Shown here in pieces: positions 1 through 14,601 of a stretch of 64,000 bases of DNA (positions within the stretch are counted from its first letter, which is position 1; each line of letters starts with the position of its first letter). The DNA is taken from the NCBI RefSeq assembly GCF_963576615.1, contig NC_088715.1, positions 50,074,007-50,138,006 on the forward strand. Reading direction: 5' to 3'. Below the pieces are notes generated by a model. It had not been told where the DNA came from and did not search any database. It saw only the letters and a list, made by a program, of their open reading frames with translations. The position numbers were made by a program, and so were the translations under genes. This DNA is from Watersipora subatra (Eukaryota; Bryozoa; Gymnolaemata; Cheilostomatida; Watersiporidae).

Positions 1-969
1 AAGAAACTGCGAGGTAGAGCTTCTCAACAGCAGATGGGCGAACTGCCTGCTGAAAGGATAGAACCAGCTCCCCCCTTTCACCAACACTGGAATAGATTGT
101 TTCGGTCCATTTAGTGTGAAGGAGAGGTGCACTGAGCTGAAACGATATGGGCTGTTGTTTACCCGCCTCTACAGCAGGGCTGTCCACATTGAGGTTCTAG
201 ACAACCTCACTACAGATTCTTAAAGGTAAAGACACTACATTGTGATAATGGTACCAACTTTATTGGCGGAAAAAATGAATTTGCCAAACAAATCAAATGA
301 TGAACAATAAGAGTGCCCAAAAGTGTTTAAAAGAAAATCAAATAGAGTTTATAACCCCAACTTCCACAGCGAGTCACCAAGGGGGGTCTGGGAACGCCAG
401 ATAAGGACAATTAGGGCAGTACTAAACTGCACTATAGCAAAATCTCAGAATCGGATGGACACACAATCCTTACATACGCCCTTGCATGAAGCGGCTGCAG
501 TTGTAAATAACAGACCATTATCCCTTGTAAATCTCAACAACCACGAAGAGGTTTCACTCACACCAAACATGGTTCTGACGGGAAAAACACGGGTTACTCC
601 TCCACCCCCTGGAGAGTTTGCGGATGCGGATGTATACTGTAAAGCTCGTTGGAAAAGGGTCCAGTTTTTGGCAGATGAATTTTGGAAACAATGGAAAGCT
701 GAGTACTTGGATGAAATAACGAAGAGGTAGGTGTGAAAAACTCCAAAAGACAACTTAAGGATAGGGAACATAGTTCTCCTTGTAGAGCCTGACCAACCCA
801 GAAACCTCTGGAAGATGGGCATCGTCGATCAGGTTCACCCCGGCAAGGGCGGACTTGTGAGGAGCGCAACAATAAGAGTGGGCAACCAGCTTCTGGATCG
901 AAAAAGAGTACCAATGGACAAGCCATCTGTACTTCATAGACCAGTACAGAAATTGGTTAAGCTGATGTA
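1..969 (+). pseudogene. BEL/Pao retrotransposon pol remnant (integrase core plus DUF5641-like tail)
   Basis: Conceptual translation with frame changes gives the end of a BEL/Pao polyprotein. Frame 1 carries a short stretch ending near nt 76, then the reading moves by +1 and gives GIDCFGPF (first integrase Asp) and RAVHIEVL. A further shift gives CDNGTNFIGG (second catalytic Asp, about nt 239-275), then GVWERQIRTIRAVL (catalytic Glu). The last open stretch (nt 323-730) has NNRPL and the LADEFWKQW motif typical of the DUF5641-like tail of Pao integrases; the tail continues in another frame to TAA at 967-969. Known family role: integration of retrotransposon cDNA. At least two frameshifts and in-frame stops mean it is dead. 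The protease and reverse transcriptase would lie left of the window. Confidence 0.85.
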
Positions 970-1110
970 ATAAGTTTTTATTTGTCTTTCTTTATTTCAT
1001 GTTTAGTAATGGCTTTTTGCATAATTTCTATTTAGTTTTGCTTGTGTTATGTATCATTTTTGTTGTAGACTGGGTGTATGCTAAGGAAATTTCAGTCACT
1101 TTTCTTAAAT

Positions 1111-1860
1111 TTTCGGGGGAGTGTAAAGGACTACTGTATTTTAGCTAGGCCTTCTACAGCCTTACTTTTACTTTTGGTAATTTTTCCTTATAGTTTATTC
1201 ACATGCTTGTAATAATTAAACTTTCCCTTCCTATGCTGCTAGTGCCTTAATTAAAACAATAAAACCTTGACCACCAGGGATGCATCGGAGTGCTGTTGTT
1301 ACATCACTCTGGAGTTTATTTCTGGCGGGCTTTCTCTTGCGTCGTGATTGGCTCGGGATATGAGACCATAACTGTTGGGACCAATGAGAGTAAATATTAA
1401 TTAGTATTTTTATATCGTTACCATTGCCGCCAAAACTCGCAATCAACTTGTACAGCAGTGCTAGAGTGCAGTAGTATCAGTCAATTCTGAATTTATACAA
1501 GCTTTTTATAAGCATATATAACCTTTTCACTAATGTTTTATCCTACATACTTCATGCTAGAATAGAGGAGGCAAAAGGTACGTAACTTTTATCATGTATT
1601 ACTATTATATTTCATTTCGTGTGTTCACAGCAGTTTAACAATATTGTACTATTTTTACCATGTTTTTAGTCTATTATAATTCTGAAGTTTTGCATTATGC
1701 CTGTACATTGCATGGAATTTTCTAAACCCAGTAAGTATGTAGTAAGCAGTAATATGTAGTTCGCTGTAGAGTTTTATTCTATTATTTCAGACTTCACGAT
1801 GTGTCTATGTTAATGCTGAAATAAAGCCAAGCATCCGTAAAGTCAAACCCTACCAACAGT
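1111..1860 (+). mobile_element. Polypurine tract and 3' LTR of the BEL/Pao element (end uncertain)
   Basis: A G-rich tract TTTCGGGGGAG sits at 1111-1121 and is followed at once by TG (TGTAAAGGACTAC), the expected arrangement of a polypurine tract and LTR start. The region holds no gene. The LTR end cannot be fixed because the 5' LTR is outside the window; a CA-ending candidate lies near 1858 (CCCTACCAACA). The start is well supported by position after the pol remnant; the end is a guess. Confidence 0.45.
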
Positions 1861-2156
1861 TCTAGCAATGCAAATTGTTATAGGTCCTACTGGTTACCCT
1901 TCAAGCCTTTACAATTCCTAGTGATCAACTAATCGTAACGCTTCACTGCATTGCTTAACAAGTTATGGAGCTGTTGTAAGCGCATTATATATGTTCATAA
2001 AACATGAACAGCTAATCAATAGCCCCATAATGGTTTTATTCACACTGTCCATTCTTATTAAGCTGTAAACAAAGCCCTGCTTTTTTGACCAACAGGGCGT
2101 TGTTAGTCTATAACAGACGCTAGTGATAGTAGGTAGATTATATCTTCTTGTAAACC

Positions 2157-2242
2157 ATGGCAAGGATTACTAGTTGGAGAAAGTGTTATATTGGAATTGC
2201 TGCTCTTATTTTTGGACTTCTAGCATCATATTATTCATTCCA
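2157..2242 (+). CDS. Gal3ST-like coding exon 1: start codon and signal anchor
   Basis: ATG in the context AAACCATGG gives [11 protein letters not shown] followed by [17 protein letters not shown], a membrane anchor with flanking basic residues. Donor GTAAGT at 2243 leaves phase 2, which is completed by the first base of the exon at 8497. No other ATG nearby gives a signal anchor. It is assigned because of topology and phase fit, not by direct similarity. Confidence 0.62.
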
Positions 2243-5200
2243 GTAAGTTATTTTTAGACACTTATTAGTCAAACGCCTCGTACCCAATAAATAGATCAAC
2301 AAATCAGCTACAGCTACATACTACAGTAACTATTAAACCACTGTCATAAGCTGTCAACTATTTTTTCAAAGTTGGTTAAAGGATCAGTCGGTCAAATGAA
2401 TAGTAACAAGGAATTTAAATACATTGGAATAATAAAATTCTTTTTATGAACAAGGGAGCATTTTTGATGTGAAAAATACCTTAATTGGTTGCTGCAAACA
2501 GTTGGTCTAAAACAACATTTATTGCAGTGTATCACGACTGTCACAAACCTGCCCTAAAACAAATGTTACTGCTCCTTATCATTAGAACTTCAAAAGTTAT
2601 GACATTTGTTCATTTTGAAGTTGCTCCAGTTGCTGGAAAAAGATGAGAGTTAGGGGCAACAGTTTTAATCAAGATTTAAATTGGGATATTCATTATTTTA
2701 GCAGTATGAACCTAAACAAAATAAGTTTGCTATGAATATTTATACTAAAAAGGAGCTTTAGCCAGCGCTTTGGCACTTAACCCTTTTAGCAAAGAGGTTC
2801 CCCACCTTTTTTGGCCTAGGTACCCCTTGGGAGTCATATTGCAAAAAATGTACCCCTTTGGAAAATACAGTTCAATCAAGGGTATTATTGGTCTAACTTC
2901 ATTAATATCACATGTGTGCATTATTGAAATGTGTCACTTAAACAGGTAAAGAAATGCGGTATGGTATGAAATTGCTATTTACTAAAATAATGATAACTAT
3001 GTAGCACAATTTTTATACATCGCAGTGTTTTGTTACTTTCCCACTTTATTTTGGTCAGTCTAATGGGAAGGCTGTGCCTGCTTTGCATCAGTAATCTGTT
3101 TGATGTTCAGTTCAGTAACAGATAATGAAACTCTGAGGTCGTCATCAACATTTAGTCGTGAGCGATATTTGCTTTTCATGTACTAAAGTGAGGAAAACTC
3201 TTGCTCACACTTATAACTACTAGGAAGTATGAGCAACACTTTTAAAGCTACCTCTGAAAGCTTTGGGTAGGATGTTATCAATGAGCACCAGAACTTGCTA
3301 AGAACACAATCTTCAAATCTATCATGTGCACCAGAGTCATTGAGAAGGTCAATCAACTCTTCTTGCGTGTCTCTATCAATATCAGCTACATTTAACTTAA
3401 ATGGGTTCCTAGCCAACTTCGAATCTGTGTCATTTAAGTCAGGAAAATATTGTTGAAACTAGCAAGCCAGCTGAGAGAGGTGGTCTGCAACCAGATCTTT
3501 CATGAATGAAATTGAATCATGTGAAGGCAATACTTCTGACAAGCTAACAAACATATCAAGTGATCCAGCATTGACTTTCTCTACATCTCTAGTTTCATGA
3601 TAAATGCTCTAAGCTCGACTGTAAAATCAATTGTAGTGGTAGAGTTCCCTTGAAAGGATGTGTTGACTGTGTTTAATCTTAAGAAGATATCTCTCAGATA
3701 TGCAGCTTTCCATTTCCATTCTGAAGTCCATTCACTTCTCACTGAATCTTGAAGCTTTTTCAGAAGTCTGTGTGTCTAAGAAAACTGCAATCTCATCAAT
3801 CAGTCCCACAAATCGATTCAGGACATTGCCTTTAAATATCCATCTCACTTCTGTGAAGTAAAGGAGGTTTTCATGATCTGCATCGCAATCTTGACATAAT
3901 TGACGAAACAACCTTGTGTTTAGAGCCGATGCTTGCTTAAGTTTGTCTGAATGGTAAAACTAGTTGGCTTTAAAATGATACCAATAATAGCTTTATAGCA
4001 GTGGTTTCAGCAAAGTTATTAATAATTAGAGCCAAACAAACAAAAAATTTATTAAGCTCATAACTTGTATTGTACCCCCTAGATTTCGAAAATGTACCTA
4101 GGAGTACTTGTACCCCAGGTTTGAAACCCCTGTTTTAGCAGTATAAACCAAAACAAAAGAAGTTTGCTATGAATTTTTATACTAAAAAGGACCTTTAGCC
4201 AGCGCTTTGACACTTAACCCTTTTGCTACTGAGTGCTTACAGCGAGAAAATCTCCAGCGTACCGAGCCAATTACTAGGGCGATTTTAGCCTTCGACATGA
4301 CTGCATCAAAACTGCAGTAACTTTCATCAAAATTGTGGCAGATACATAAACTAACATGCGTAGGAAAGCAAGTGAAAGATTTCTCTACAAGCTGATATTC
4401 TTCTTGGTAGATAGCCTGCAAATACTTTACAGCGCAAGTCCCAATTGGTTAAAGGTATAATTTTTTTATTTTTTAATTCCATGTAATAATGTATTATGCT
4501 AAATTCCTTTATATTTTTAATAAATAAATGTAATTGACAATGTTGCATAAATAATACCATGAATTTATAAGTTTACAACAATTTGCAAATAAAGTTGTCT
4601 AAGTGCATTGAAAGTAGAGTTATGAACTCTGATGCATTGTGGGCACACCCTATGAAATTCTCATTGCATGACCTCAATGACCAGTGCAAAATGGATGCCT
4701 GACATGGTTGCTGACATTTTGCTATAACTTACATGCAAGTTGGCATGAAGCTATAAATGAATATGTATTGGAAAGCTTAGAAATGTCTCTACGGACAGCA
4801 ATTTGTTATTTTCACATTGCCTGTGAATATTTCAGTCAAAGTTCCGATTTGTTGACATTATCACATTTTTATTATAAAATATCAAAAGCAAATACATTTT
4901 TAGAAGCGATAACTCTGTGAAAATGTTTCATGATAATTAATAGCATGGATTAATACGTTTGCAAAAGTTCACCATAGAAATGAGTAGTCCAAGTGCATTG
5001 AAAATGGAGTTAAGAGCTCCGATGCATTGCGGGGGTAAATTTTCGAAATGCTCATAATGCAATGCCGATGAGCAGTGCAAGAGTGTTGCACAACATGGCT
5101 GCTCAAATTCTGCTATAACTTACACGCAAATTGACATAAAACTATGAATGAATACGCATTGAAAAGCTGAGAAGTTTTTCTTCAGACTGAAAGTTTGTCT

Positions 5201-8200
5201 TCCTGTCAACTTGGTAAGACTTTACGGCCTAAGTTCTGAATATCTATAATTATGATATTTTTCTGTCAAATTTCAATGCATTCCTTGAAGCTATAGATTA
5301 ATGTAACAAGGTTGCATACGAACTCAAAACACAGATTCATATGCTTGCTGCAATTTACAGCAACAAATAACTGGTTGTGTACAAGAAGAATTGAGATGTG
5401 AGCCTGTATTCACACATTTGATGAATCAGTAAAAGACAAGCAACATTTATTACAAGCAGAAACCGCAATTCATGAACTGCTAAATTACAGAAAAATATGA
5501 GAACTGAATAGTTTGAACAGCTTTCCATAAAGAAAGATCAAATTGTTGCCACGTGTACTTATTGCACATGCGTAATATGTGCTATTTATAGCCTCAAAGT
5601 AGTAGTACAAAGCCTATCATAATTGCTCAAGTCAATAATTATAAGTTATAATGCAAATTCCTAAATAAATAAATGAAATGATTTAAAAAACGTCTATCGA
5701 ATACTGAATTCTGTCAGGAATTTACAGGATTGGTACGGAGAGACAACTATTTTATTACGACATTATTGGCTTTGGTAAACTAAGGATTAAATCTTTCTGA
5801 TGCTACAATTATTTTTAAACAAAGTAGTTTCATACATATTATCTCTCAAACTTTTTAAAATGTGCTATGAAAAAATGTAAAATAGGCAAATGCAATTATT
5901 TAAGTCATCAAGCTTTTAATTAACTTAAATTTTCTATGGAAACTTTTATAATCATATCATAGAAAATTAACTACAGTTCCTTAATTCTTTAGTTCCACAG
6001 TTTCGTATTTTTGTAGTTTCATAGTTCCGTAGTTCTGTAGTTCCATAGTTTCGTAGTTCCGTAGTTTGGCAGCTCCTTAGCCTGAAGATAATGAAGCGGG
6101 TCAAATTTAGTATAATCTTTTTCAATACGTTTTTACAGAATTCAAATCTTATTGTGTACGTTTACAATTGAAGTGCAATAATCGAACTATATACTGTAGT
6201 ATAGGTCTCACATTCAAAGTTACGACATCTATTTGACAGAATATAGCAATAGATTTTTTTAATTCTTTTGTTACTGGGCTAAAATCGCTATTCTGACCAA
6301 ATCAATTCAAACGGGTTTTCGGAAATTTGATATACTGCTAGTATTTATGCAACATCTCAAAAATCAGGACAGATATTGTTTTGCTGTAAATAGTAATTTA
6401 TTCACAACCGATTTTTCTACAAGATAAGTACAAAATCTTTACTGAATCAGCTCTCGCAAAATTTCTGATGCTTCATTTGCATTGAATGAATGCGGTGAAT
6501 TTCTTATTGCCATAAAAATAATGATCTGGCTTTCCGTTTTGAAAAATATATAGTAATGGCTTAGAAAAAATACTTTCGATTGGTTGCAAGTGATTGACAA
6601 CAAGGTTGTTTCATTGGAGACAAAATTTGATTAGTCTAGCTAATGTGTAGGTTTTGTATTGAAAAGAAAAGAGAAATGCTATTGATGAGATGATTCATCG
6701 GCTTACTGTCTGTACTTCTATTACCGCGAAAGCCGATGCGTAGTCTACGGTAGCAAAAGAGTTATAGGAAAACAGACTAAATAAAGTAACCCGGGCTTTT
6801 AGCCAATTCAGTTGAGAGTCCAATTCTCTCAGTTCAAAGATATAGCAATGTCTTTAATGCGGAGAACACAAGCTAAATATAATTCAACAGGCTGTTAGGC
6901 ATTTAATCCGCCAACATTTTTTAGATTGAAAACAACAAATGGTCCCTCCAAGAAAAGGCCACTTTTTAGTAACAATCACCAAAGTAACCTGATAAATTCT
7001 CTCTCTATACTTTTAGACAAACAAGTATTGCTGCATCAATTCTGTACATAAAGCTCGGCTGTTATCCATGAAACACCGTTTTCAAAACTCTCAGAAGGTT
7101 TGTTAATGATGATGAATTTTGTTTTTATACCAATTCCAACTTCTAGAGACTTTTGGAACTCGTATTGGTTGCACCGTTGAATCATAAACCAACCATCTTT
7201 GTGTATATTTGATGTTAAAAGGCGTAGTATAATAATTTAATAAACTTTGCACACTAATCACTTGTGGATTCATTTAAACGATATTAAAATCGGCCATATA
7301 TTTAATAGTTTTAGTAATCAAATTTGTTGAACAGCCTCATTTTAGCATATCTTATTTTAACATGAATTGAGAACTTTACAAATGTTATACGTTAGTAGTT
7401 TATCACACTATACTTTATGTCTAAATAAGTTTTTGGCTTTACTATTTCATGACCGGATTATTTGAAGCTGTGCGACTACAAGTAACATACATACCGTCAA
7501 ACCTCGTTTGAGCGCCAACTCTATTTGAACGACGTCTCTAGTTGACTGCCATTATGAGGGAAGGGTTAAAAAATAGATGCAAAAAATATGTACGAACGGT
7601 GCATCTTTTTAGTAGTTAGCTTGGAATGAACTTAAGTGTTTATGTAGTAAAATTGGTTTTACTTACAAAGTTCTTTATTCACAAAACAGCGTCTGAAACG
7701 AATTTATTTCATAACTAGAAGTCCCATTGTAGTTATGTTAATAGACACAATTTGCTATAGTGTGAAGGAATAGGTGGTCAGTTATCAACCTGAATATTAA
7801 TAGCATCCAAAGTGTACAAATGCTACTGAGTGCACTAGTATATACTGTGTAAACTTGTTCACTATCATCTTGGATATCTATCAGTATCAACTGTCGCAGA
7901 AATTTGCTTACAAAGTTTACACATGCTACTGAGTGCGCTAGCACCATAAAAACTGGAAACCTTTAGCATTAGTTTTCACTGATTCTATTTAGTTCAATGA
8001 AACCACAATTATGATATGGTCTCAAGTGTTAATACTTTTGTCACCAGGTAAAAATAAAAAGTAAAAGTCAAACCAGCGAAGTCACAGACTAACTTAGGAG
8101 CTAATTAAAGTTGTTGCAAACTATGATGTATTTTGTCGGTATGTACGTGTAAGCTAAGATAAAAAAGAAACAGATAAAATACCAACTATCTCCTCAAAGT

Positions 8201-11200
8201 TCAGCTCACTCAATATCTTTTCTTTTGCAATGTTTCGAATTCTATTCATAGATTTGAAGCATTGCTAATAGTCATGTGTTTGAAATCACTTTACTGAACC
8301 AGCAATCAAACTGCATCTGAAGCAGCGAGTGCTCTGATAGCAAAGACGTTGCATCCAATGCCAGGTGGGCCTGGAAATTTGCCAGCACAAATGCGCTATT
8401 GCGTTTCACAATAGGCATGATCATCTGTACTAATTTAGTTCATAAAAAGCGCTATATAATTTAGCTGAGGCTATCAGGATTATAATTCTTTTACAGGTCC
8501 TCAACTTACGGGAAGGTTAAATTGAATCACAATGTTATAAATCTGAGCAAACCAGGTGAGTAAAAACAGCCTCTCTAGTTTATTTAGAATCTTGACTCAT
8601 ATAAATGCCATGAATAATGAATATTTTTGGTTGTTTTAGATTCAAAATATATTTACAAACATAACAATTATGTCTTGAAAAAACATGCTTTTCCCATTAG
8701 GTATTTTATTTACCTGTATATATTCATGTACAATTTGATTTGATTTATAAGACAATACGTACTGTAAAAGGTCTATTTGAGTGCCAGCTCTATTAGAATT
8801 CAACTAAATAGTGATTACAGTTTGACTCATTAGTAAATGTTACAAGCTTGTATAGCATGTCTTAAAATCTGCATGTCTCTTTTAACAGGCATTTTATAGA
8901 AGGTAACTAAAACTTAGAAATATACGTGTAAGTTAAATACAACAAAGTATAGTGAAATAAGCATAGACCTAGTAACTATACTTATAATTAATAGTATACT
9001 ATACTATTAATTATAAGTATACTATATTATAGTAACGATACATATTCGTATACTTAATAGGTGTATAAAAATAACTGAAAATTGTTCAGCAGTTTTTTAA
9101 AAACAATCACCAAAGCTCAGGTGTTTTTAATGCTAACAACAAAGCTACTGGTCTTCATGATTTTTTTTCTAGTTAAACTCTCTGTTTTTATAAGCTTGTG
9201 TTTTCTTTACTTGTACTAACTATTTGTTACTAACTCAATTTGTTTTATTACTAACACTAGCTGCATTACCTGCCTACAGGAACAGATTCACGTGCAGCAT
9301 AAGATTTATTGATTTATTGGGTCTTTCATACTGTAAAACAACTCCAAATATGCAGTCTACTGAAATTTTTGTCCTGATCAGTGTATGCATACACATATGC
9401 ATGTCAATAATGTTGGAGAGAACAATGGAAATCTGCAATGTGTTTTACAGCTAGATGTGTGTGAAATCTAGTAAAGGTTCTAGATTCATGTGTTTAGATT
9501 CATGCATTCGCTCATACCCATCTATATTTGCAATTGACGATCGCGCACTTCTGCCGCCGAGCCCCTGCCTCAGCTGACCAGTCTTTACCCGTCGAGCAGT
9601 TGACAATCGCGCTTTTGCACTCGCCTCGCAATCACCTCCCACTTACCTCGCAATCAATTGCCTTGCACTCAATCACCTTGCACTTGCCTCGCACTCGCCT
9701 CGCACTCGCCTTGCACTCAATCGCCTTGCACTTGCCTCACAATCAATTGCCTCGCACTCGCCTTGCAATCAATCGCCCCGCACTCACAACCAATCGTCTC
9801 GCAATCAATCGCCTCGCACTCGCAATCAATCACCTCGCAATCAATCGCCTAGCACTCAATCGCTTTACAATCAATCGCCTCACACTCACCAACTCAATCA
9901 TCTTTTAAGCCGTTCCTGGAGACTTCCGCTGCACTCGGGGCAAAACAAGTCTCCCGCGCATCTCCGAGTGATGCCACAACCCCAAACCGCTAGCTGCATT
10001 ACCCATCCACGGGAACAGATTCATGTACAGCAAGAGGTTTATTGAGAGTTGTCTTTCATACTGTAAAACAACTGCAAGTATGTAGTCTACTGAATTTTTT
10101 GGCCCTGATCACACTATGCATACACATTTGCCGCCATATATGTCAATAATTTTGGGGATTACAATGATAATCTGCAATACGTTTTACAGCTAGTCTACAG
10201 TGTATCAGTCTCAAACCACTTAAATCGAAGTTGCCCTATTTGTGTACAGAGAACTGATAATGAAATTGACATTGCTAGGTGAACTGAAGTTCTTCAAACT
10301 TAACGCCAACACGATAGCCTTTTTATGAGATACAATAAGGAAAACGAATGCATGAAAAAATGTATATAATGAAAAATATGTTAGAAAATTTTGCATGTGG
10401 TATAGCAGAACATGAAGAACATAGCATGACATAACAATAACACAATGTTAGTTCAACGCAACACTTGTGGATAGACAACAGTTTTTGTTTTTCTGTCGGG
10501 GGTATGAACAAACCCCCGCTTGTGCCTAATTTTGAGCAGGCGACGTACAGCAGGTCATGGCTAAAGCATGCTGACAGTAAGTTGATACTAGCTGCTCTCT
10601 TTCTTTTCACCATTGCCTATCGCAACCCTCGGAGTACTCGTGCAAGTTCTGGAGTAGTAAGTTACAGTAGGCCTACTCGTAGCTGGAAAAAAAATTAGTA
10701 ACTCAGCTGCTGAAGGAAATGAACATGTCCCACTATCACGAACAGTGGCAAATCCAATGTTATTAAGTAGCTGAGGTGTGGCAATTCATAGACAATACCC
10801 TACAACATTGAATGAGAAGTACTTACTTTTTTGAAGTAGAAATTTAGTAGGTAAAACGCAGTAGCAGTACCCGTGCAAGTTCATTAGTAGCTGTAGTTCT
10901 GTAGCACTCGTAGCTGGAAAAAAAGTAAAAGTAACTCAGCTGTGGAAGAAAATGAACATGTTTACAATCACAAACAGTGGCAAATCCAACGTTTTAAACC
11001 CTTTCACTGAAGTAGACTCATTTATGCGTTTTCTATGGTCGACCGTGTGGACGCATTTTTGCGACTTTACCAGCAATTGCTAGTAACTGAATTTTATTAT
11101 TCGTTGATAACATGTGCCGTGTGGGCACTGGAAAGAGGCAGAGATAACTAACCGAATATGACATCATTTGTGTGTGAAAACGATGAATAGGTAGGTTATG

Positions 11201-11674
11201 TATAGAGGCGCGCTAACCGGAGATTCTCGTTAATGCACCCTAGATACCTAGTAGCGGTAATAGCCCGAAAAGTACGGTAGTCTATAAGGCGGACACATAC
11301 ACAGACAAGCAACGATTACCGTTTATATAGTAGATTAGCATCAAAATATCTCCCAATTTTTATTACTACCAAAAAGTACATTAGCGCTAATTCACACCAC
11401 AAACAATAATTTCTAGAGCTAAAATTTGATGCTATGTAACTCATATATTCTGACAAAATATATGAACTGCAAAATCCAGTCAAAACTTTTTTTATATACT
11501 TTTCAACCTGATGAGTTGCTGTTAGCACTTGACTCATTTTGTGATGATGTAAAGTCAAGACTCCTCTCCTTCTCTAACAACTATTATCAACTTTGTTTTT
11601 ATCTCCCGCAACGTTTTGGACATAAGACGCTGTACATTTATTGCTCTTTATTTATGTTATACATATACCTAAAT

Positions 11675-11708
<34 letters not shown>

Positions 11709-13856
11709 CTATATATATATATATATTTCTCAAAGTATATCCGTGTGTCGTCATATGTCGTGTATCTGTCAGTTTTCTGGCTATAGATCTTAAAATTTTG
11801 GTTCTCTGCATTCATACGGATTTGAACTCACGGCAATAGTTTAATCAACAAGCATTTAATCCGGATGTTCTACCACTGAGCTAGAATGCCATAACATTAG
11901 ATATGTTTTAATATAAAGTATACAGCATGCGCGTGCTAATTATTTTAGCCTTAGGCTTTTCACCAAAGGTTTTGAAATTTATTTGCCTCAGAGCTTGAAC
12001 ATAAATTCGGTTCTCGACTAAACTGAAGCATGCCCATTGCAATTAGCAAAGCTCCGGAAATGCTAGGAAATGGATAAGCATTTCACGCTTGGTAAATTCT
12101 TTACAAAAAGGGAGAAACCATGTGGGACGACGCTTCCTCTACTGAAGAAATTTGTTAGGGAGTTAACCCTTCCGGTCGAGTTACCCTTAATTGTTTTGGA
12201 TGATGAGTCTCCTGTAAATATGTAAAGTAAACAGGCCATTGCTATTTATATTTTCTTTTTCCTTCGATTTTTGATATAACTACTGTTGCATTTATTTGCT
12301 ATTTCATTATCTATTTTTGCAATTTTTAATGTCGTATTTTAACCTTTAATGCTTTAGATGTTGTAAAAGCCAAACGTAGGAAATGTTTACTTTTACTTTC
12401 TTTTTCCATCATCATAAATATAAAACATTTTATTAAAATTAAACACGATCTATTTATACATATCCGTTTCATTTAATAGTATGCAGTATACAGTACAGCT
12501 TATAGTGTAAAATATAAAATGTTGAAAACATACTTTACCGAAGTATATCTCTGAATTTACCCAAGTTTTTCTTATCTTGGAACGGATTAAAATCTACATA
12601 ATTTTATTTTAATGGGAAAAATTGTTTCGGATTTCGAAAAACTCAATTAGCAACGCTAGAACAACCTAACACATAACCTAACCTAACGGGTAACACATAA
12701 CAACAACCTTTTGGAACGGATTCTGTTTGACAACCAAGGTTTGATTACTAAAAGTACTATACATTAATAAAAGCTATACGTCGCTGAAAGTTATGAACTT
12801 TTAAATTTACAGTGGTTTGAAAACATTTACAGTTGTTTTATTTATTTTTAATTTAGTTGTCCTGCGCAAAACGTTTTCCTCATAATATGAAGTTTGAAAG
12901 CTACTGTTGTTAAGTAAAGATGTAAAGTTGTCAAGTTAAAGATGTAAAGTAAACATGCTATTGCTGTTTATAATTTCTTTTTCCCACAATTTTTGCTGCA
13001 ACTATCTGTTGCATTTCTTGCTGTTTCATTATCCATTTTTGCACTTTTTAGTATTGTATTTTAACCTTTAATACTTTGGACGTTTTAAAAGCCAAACATA
13101 CGGAATATTTACTTTTGCTTTCTTTTTCCACCATCATAAATATAAAACATTTAATTGAAATTAAACATGATCTATATATACCCGTTTATATTTATAGTAT
13201 GCAGCATACAGAACTGCTTATGATGTAAAATGTTGAAAAAAATACTTTACCAAACTGTATCTCCGAATTTACCCAATTTTTTCTCATTTTGAAACGAATT
13301 AAAATCTACATAATTTTTTTAATGTGAAAAATTGTTTCGGATCTCGAAAAACTCGGTTCGCAATGCTGGAACAGTTTCCCTAGAATAGGTTGAACTGTAC
13401 GTTCTTAAAAGCTATACGTCGCTGAAAGTTATGAACTTTTAAATTTACAGTGGTTTGATAACATTTTCCTCATGATATGAAGTCTGAAAGTTACAGTCAT
13501 TTGAAAAAGTTTGAAAACCTTTACAGTTGTTTTTATTTTGTTAAATTTTATTCATTTTGGTTAATTATCGTTTATTTTATTAGCGATATAGTATAGTAAC
13601 AAGCGCTATTTCCTTTCCTCAAGAGCCAAATGTTTCGTTTGTTATATGTGTGTTTCAAAATTTTTTCTATCAGTGCTCGCTTTGTGTATTAGCTTACACA
13701 TCTTTCCTTCTAAACCTAACCAATTAGTAATTCGTAATTATTTTCACATTTTAAAACAATCATTTGTAAGATTAATGTAAGATTATCTGTAAGATTTATT
13801 GTTAGTATCAGTTATTCCTCACTCTCTTATATTTACATACATTTACATAATTTGAG

Positions 13857-13907
<51 letters not shown>

Positions 13908-14560
13908 TAGATTTACATTCTTTTATTACATTTATAAACTTTGTATAACTTTTGAAGTTGATAATATAAGTTTTTGAAGTTTGTTACGTTATCGTTTTTA
14001 TTGCAACTTGCATTTTTTAATTTTAATTTGAGTTTAATATATGTTTGAAGTTAAACCATTATTCATTGTCCTATCACTGTTACCTATTATTACTTATTTT
14101 CCAACCTTTATTATTAATATTAATTTTTCATTCAACCATTTTGGGCAGACATTGTTCTAATAAAATTTCAACTACAAAATACTACCATATTCTTTCATAT
14201 TTTTTATTAATCTGTTACATACATGTATTCTCAGCAGTTACACATTGTCTAATACCTCCAAAGAAACAAACCTGTTCTGCACAAAATCATTCCCCAATGA
14301 TATAAAGTTTGAACGTTGCAGTTGTTTGACAAAGTTTGAAAACTTTTACCGTTAGTTTTATTTTCTCTACTAAATTATTTCAACTATAAAAAACACTTCT
14401 CTCATGATATTTAGTTTGGAAGTTAGAATGGTAAATGTTGTTATATGTTAAGGACAAATCAATTTTCTGTCCAAAGACTTTTTTATTACCCAGGCAACGC
14501 TGGGTGGTACAGCTAGTATGTATATATATATATATATATTTATATATTTATATATTTATA

Positions 14561-14601
<41 letters not shown>

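Larger units (their letters stand above)
2243..8496 (+). other. Intron 1 of the Gal3ST-like gene
   Basis: About 6.3 kb without host coding sequence. It holds an hAT relic (2.79-4.13 kb), an 88-bp and a 390-bp tandem duplication, a possible MITE (6.26-6.76 kb) and a period-8 microsatellite near 6.02 kb. A short stretch near 7.49-7.54 kb (TTTGAGCGCCAACTCTATT) recurs in weaker form near 8.77 kb. The rest is unremarkable AT-rich sequence. Confidence 0.55.

Noticed and set aside
4684..4920. 78-codon frame starting MQNGCLTW
   Set aside because: Closed in the adjacent tandem copy of the same 390-bp unit; no splice signals or family.
9528..9908. 126-codon frame rich in Leu, Pro, His and Asn
   Set aside because: Lies on a degenerate CAATCGCCTCGCACTCG minisatellite with no splice or start support.
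12660..12700. CCTAA-type telomere-like motif
   Set aside because: Only a few irregular CCTAAC words, no array; chance within AT-rich sequence.
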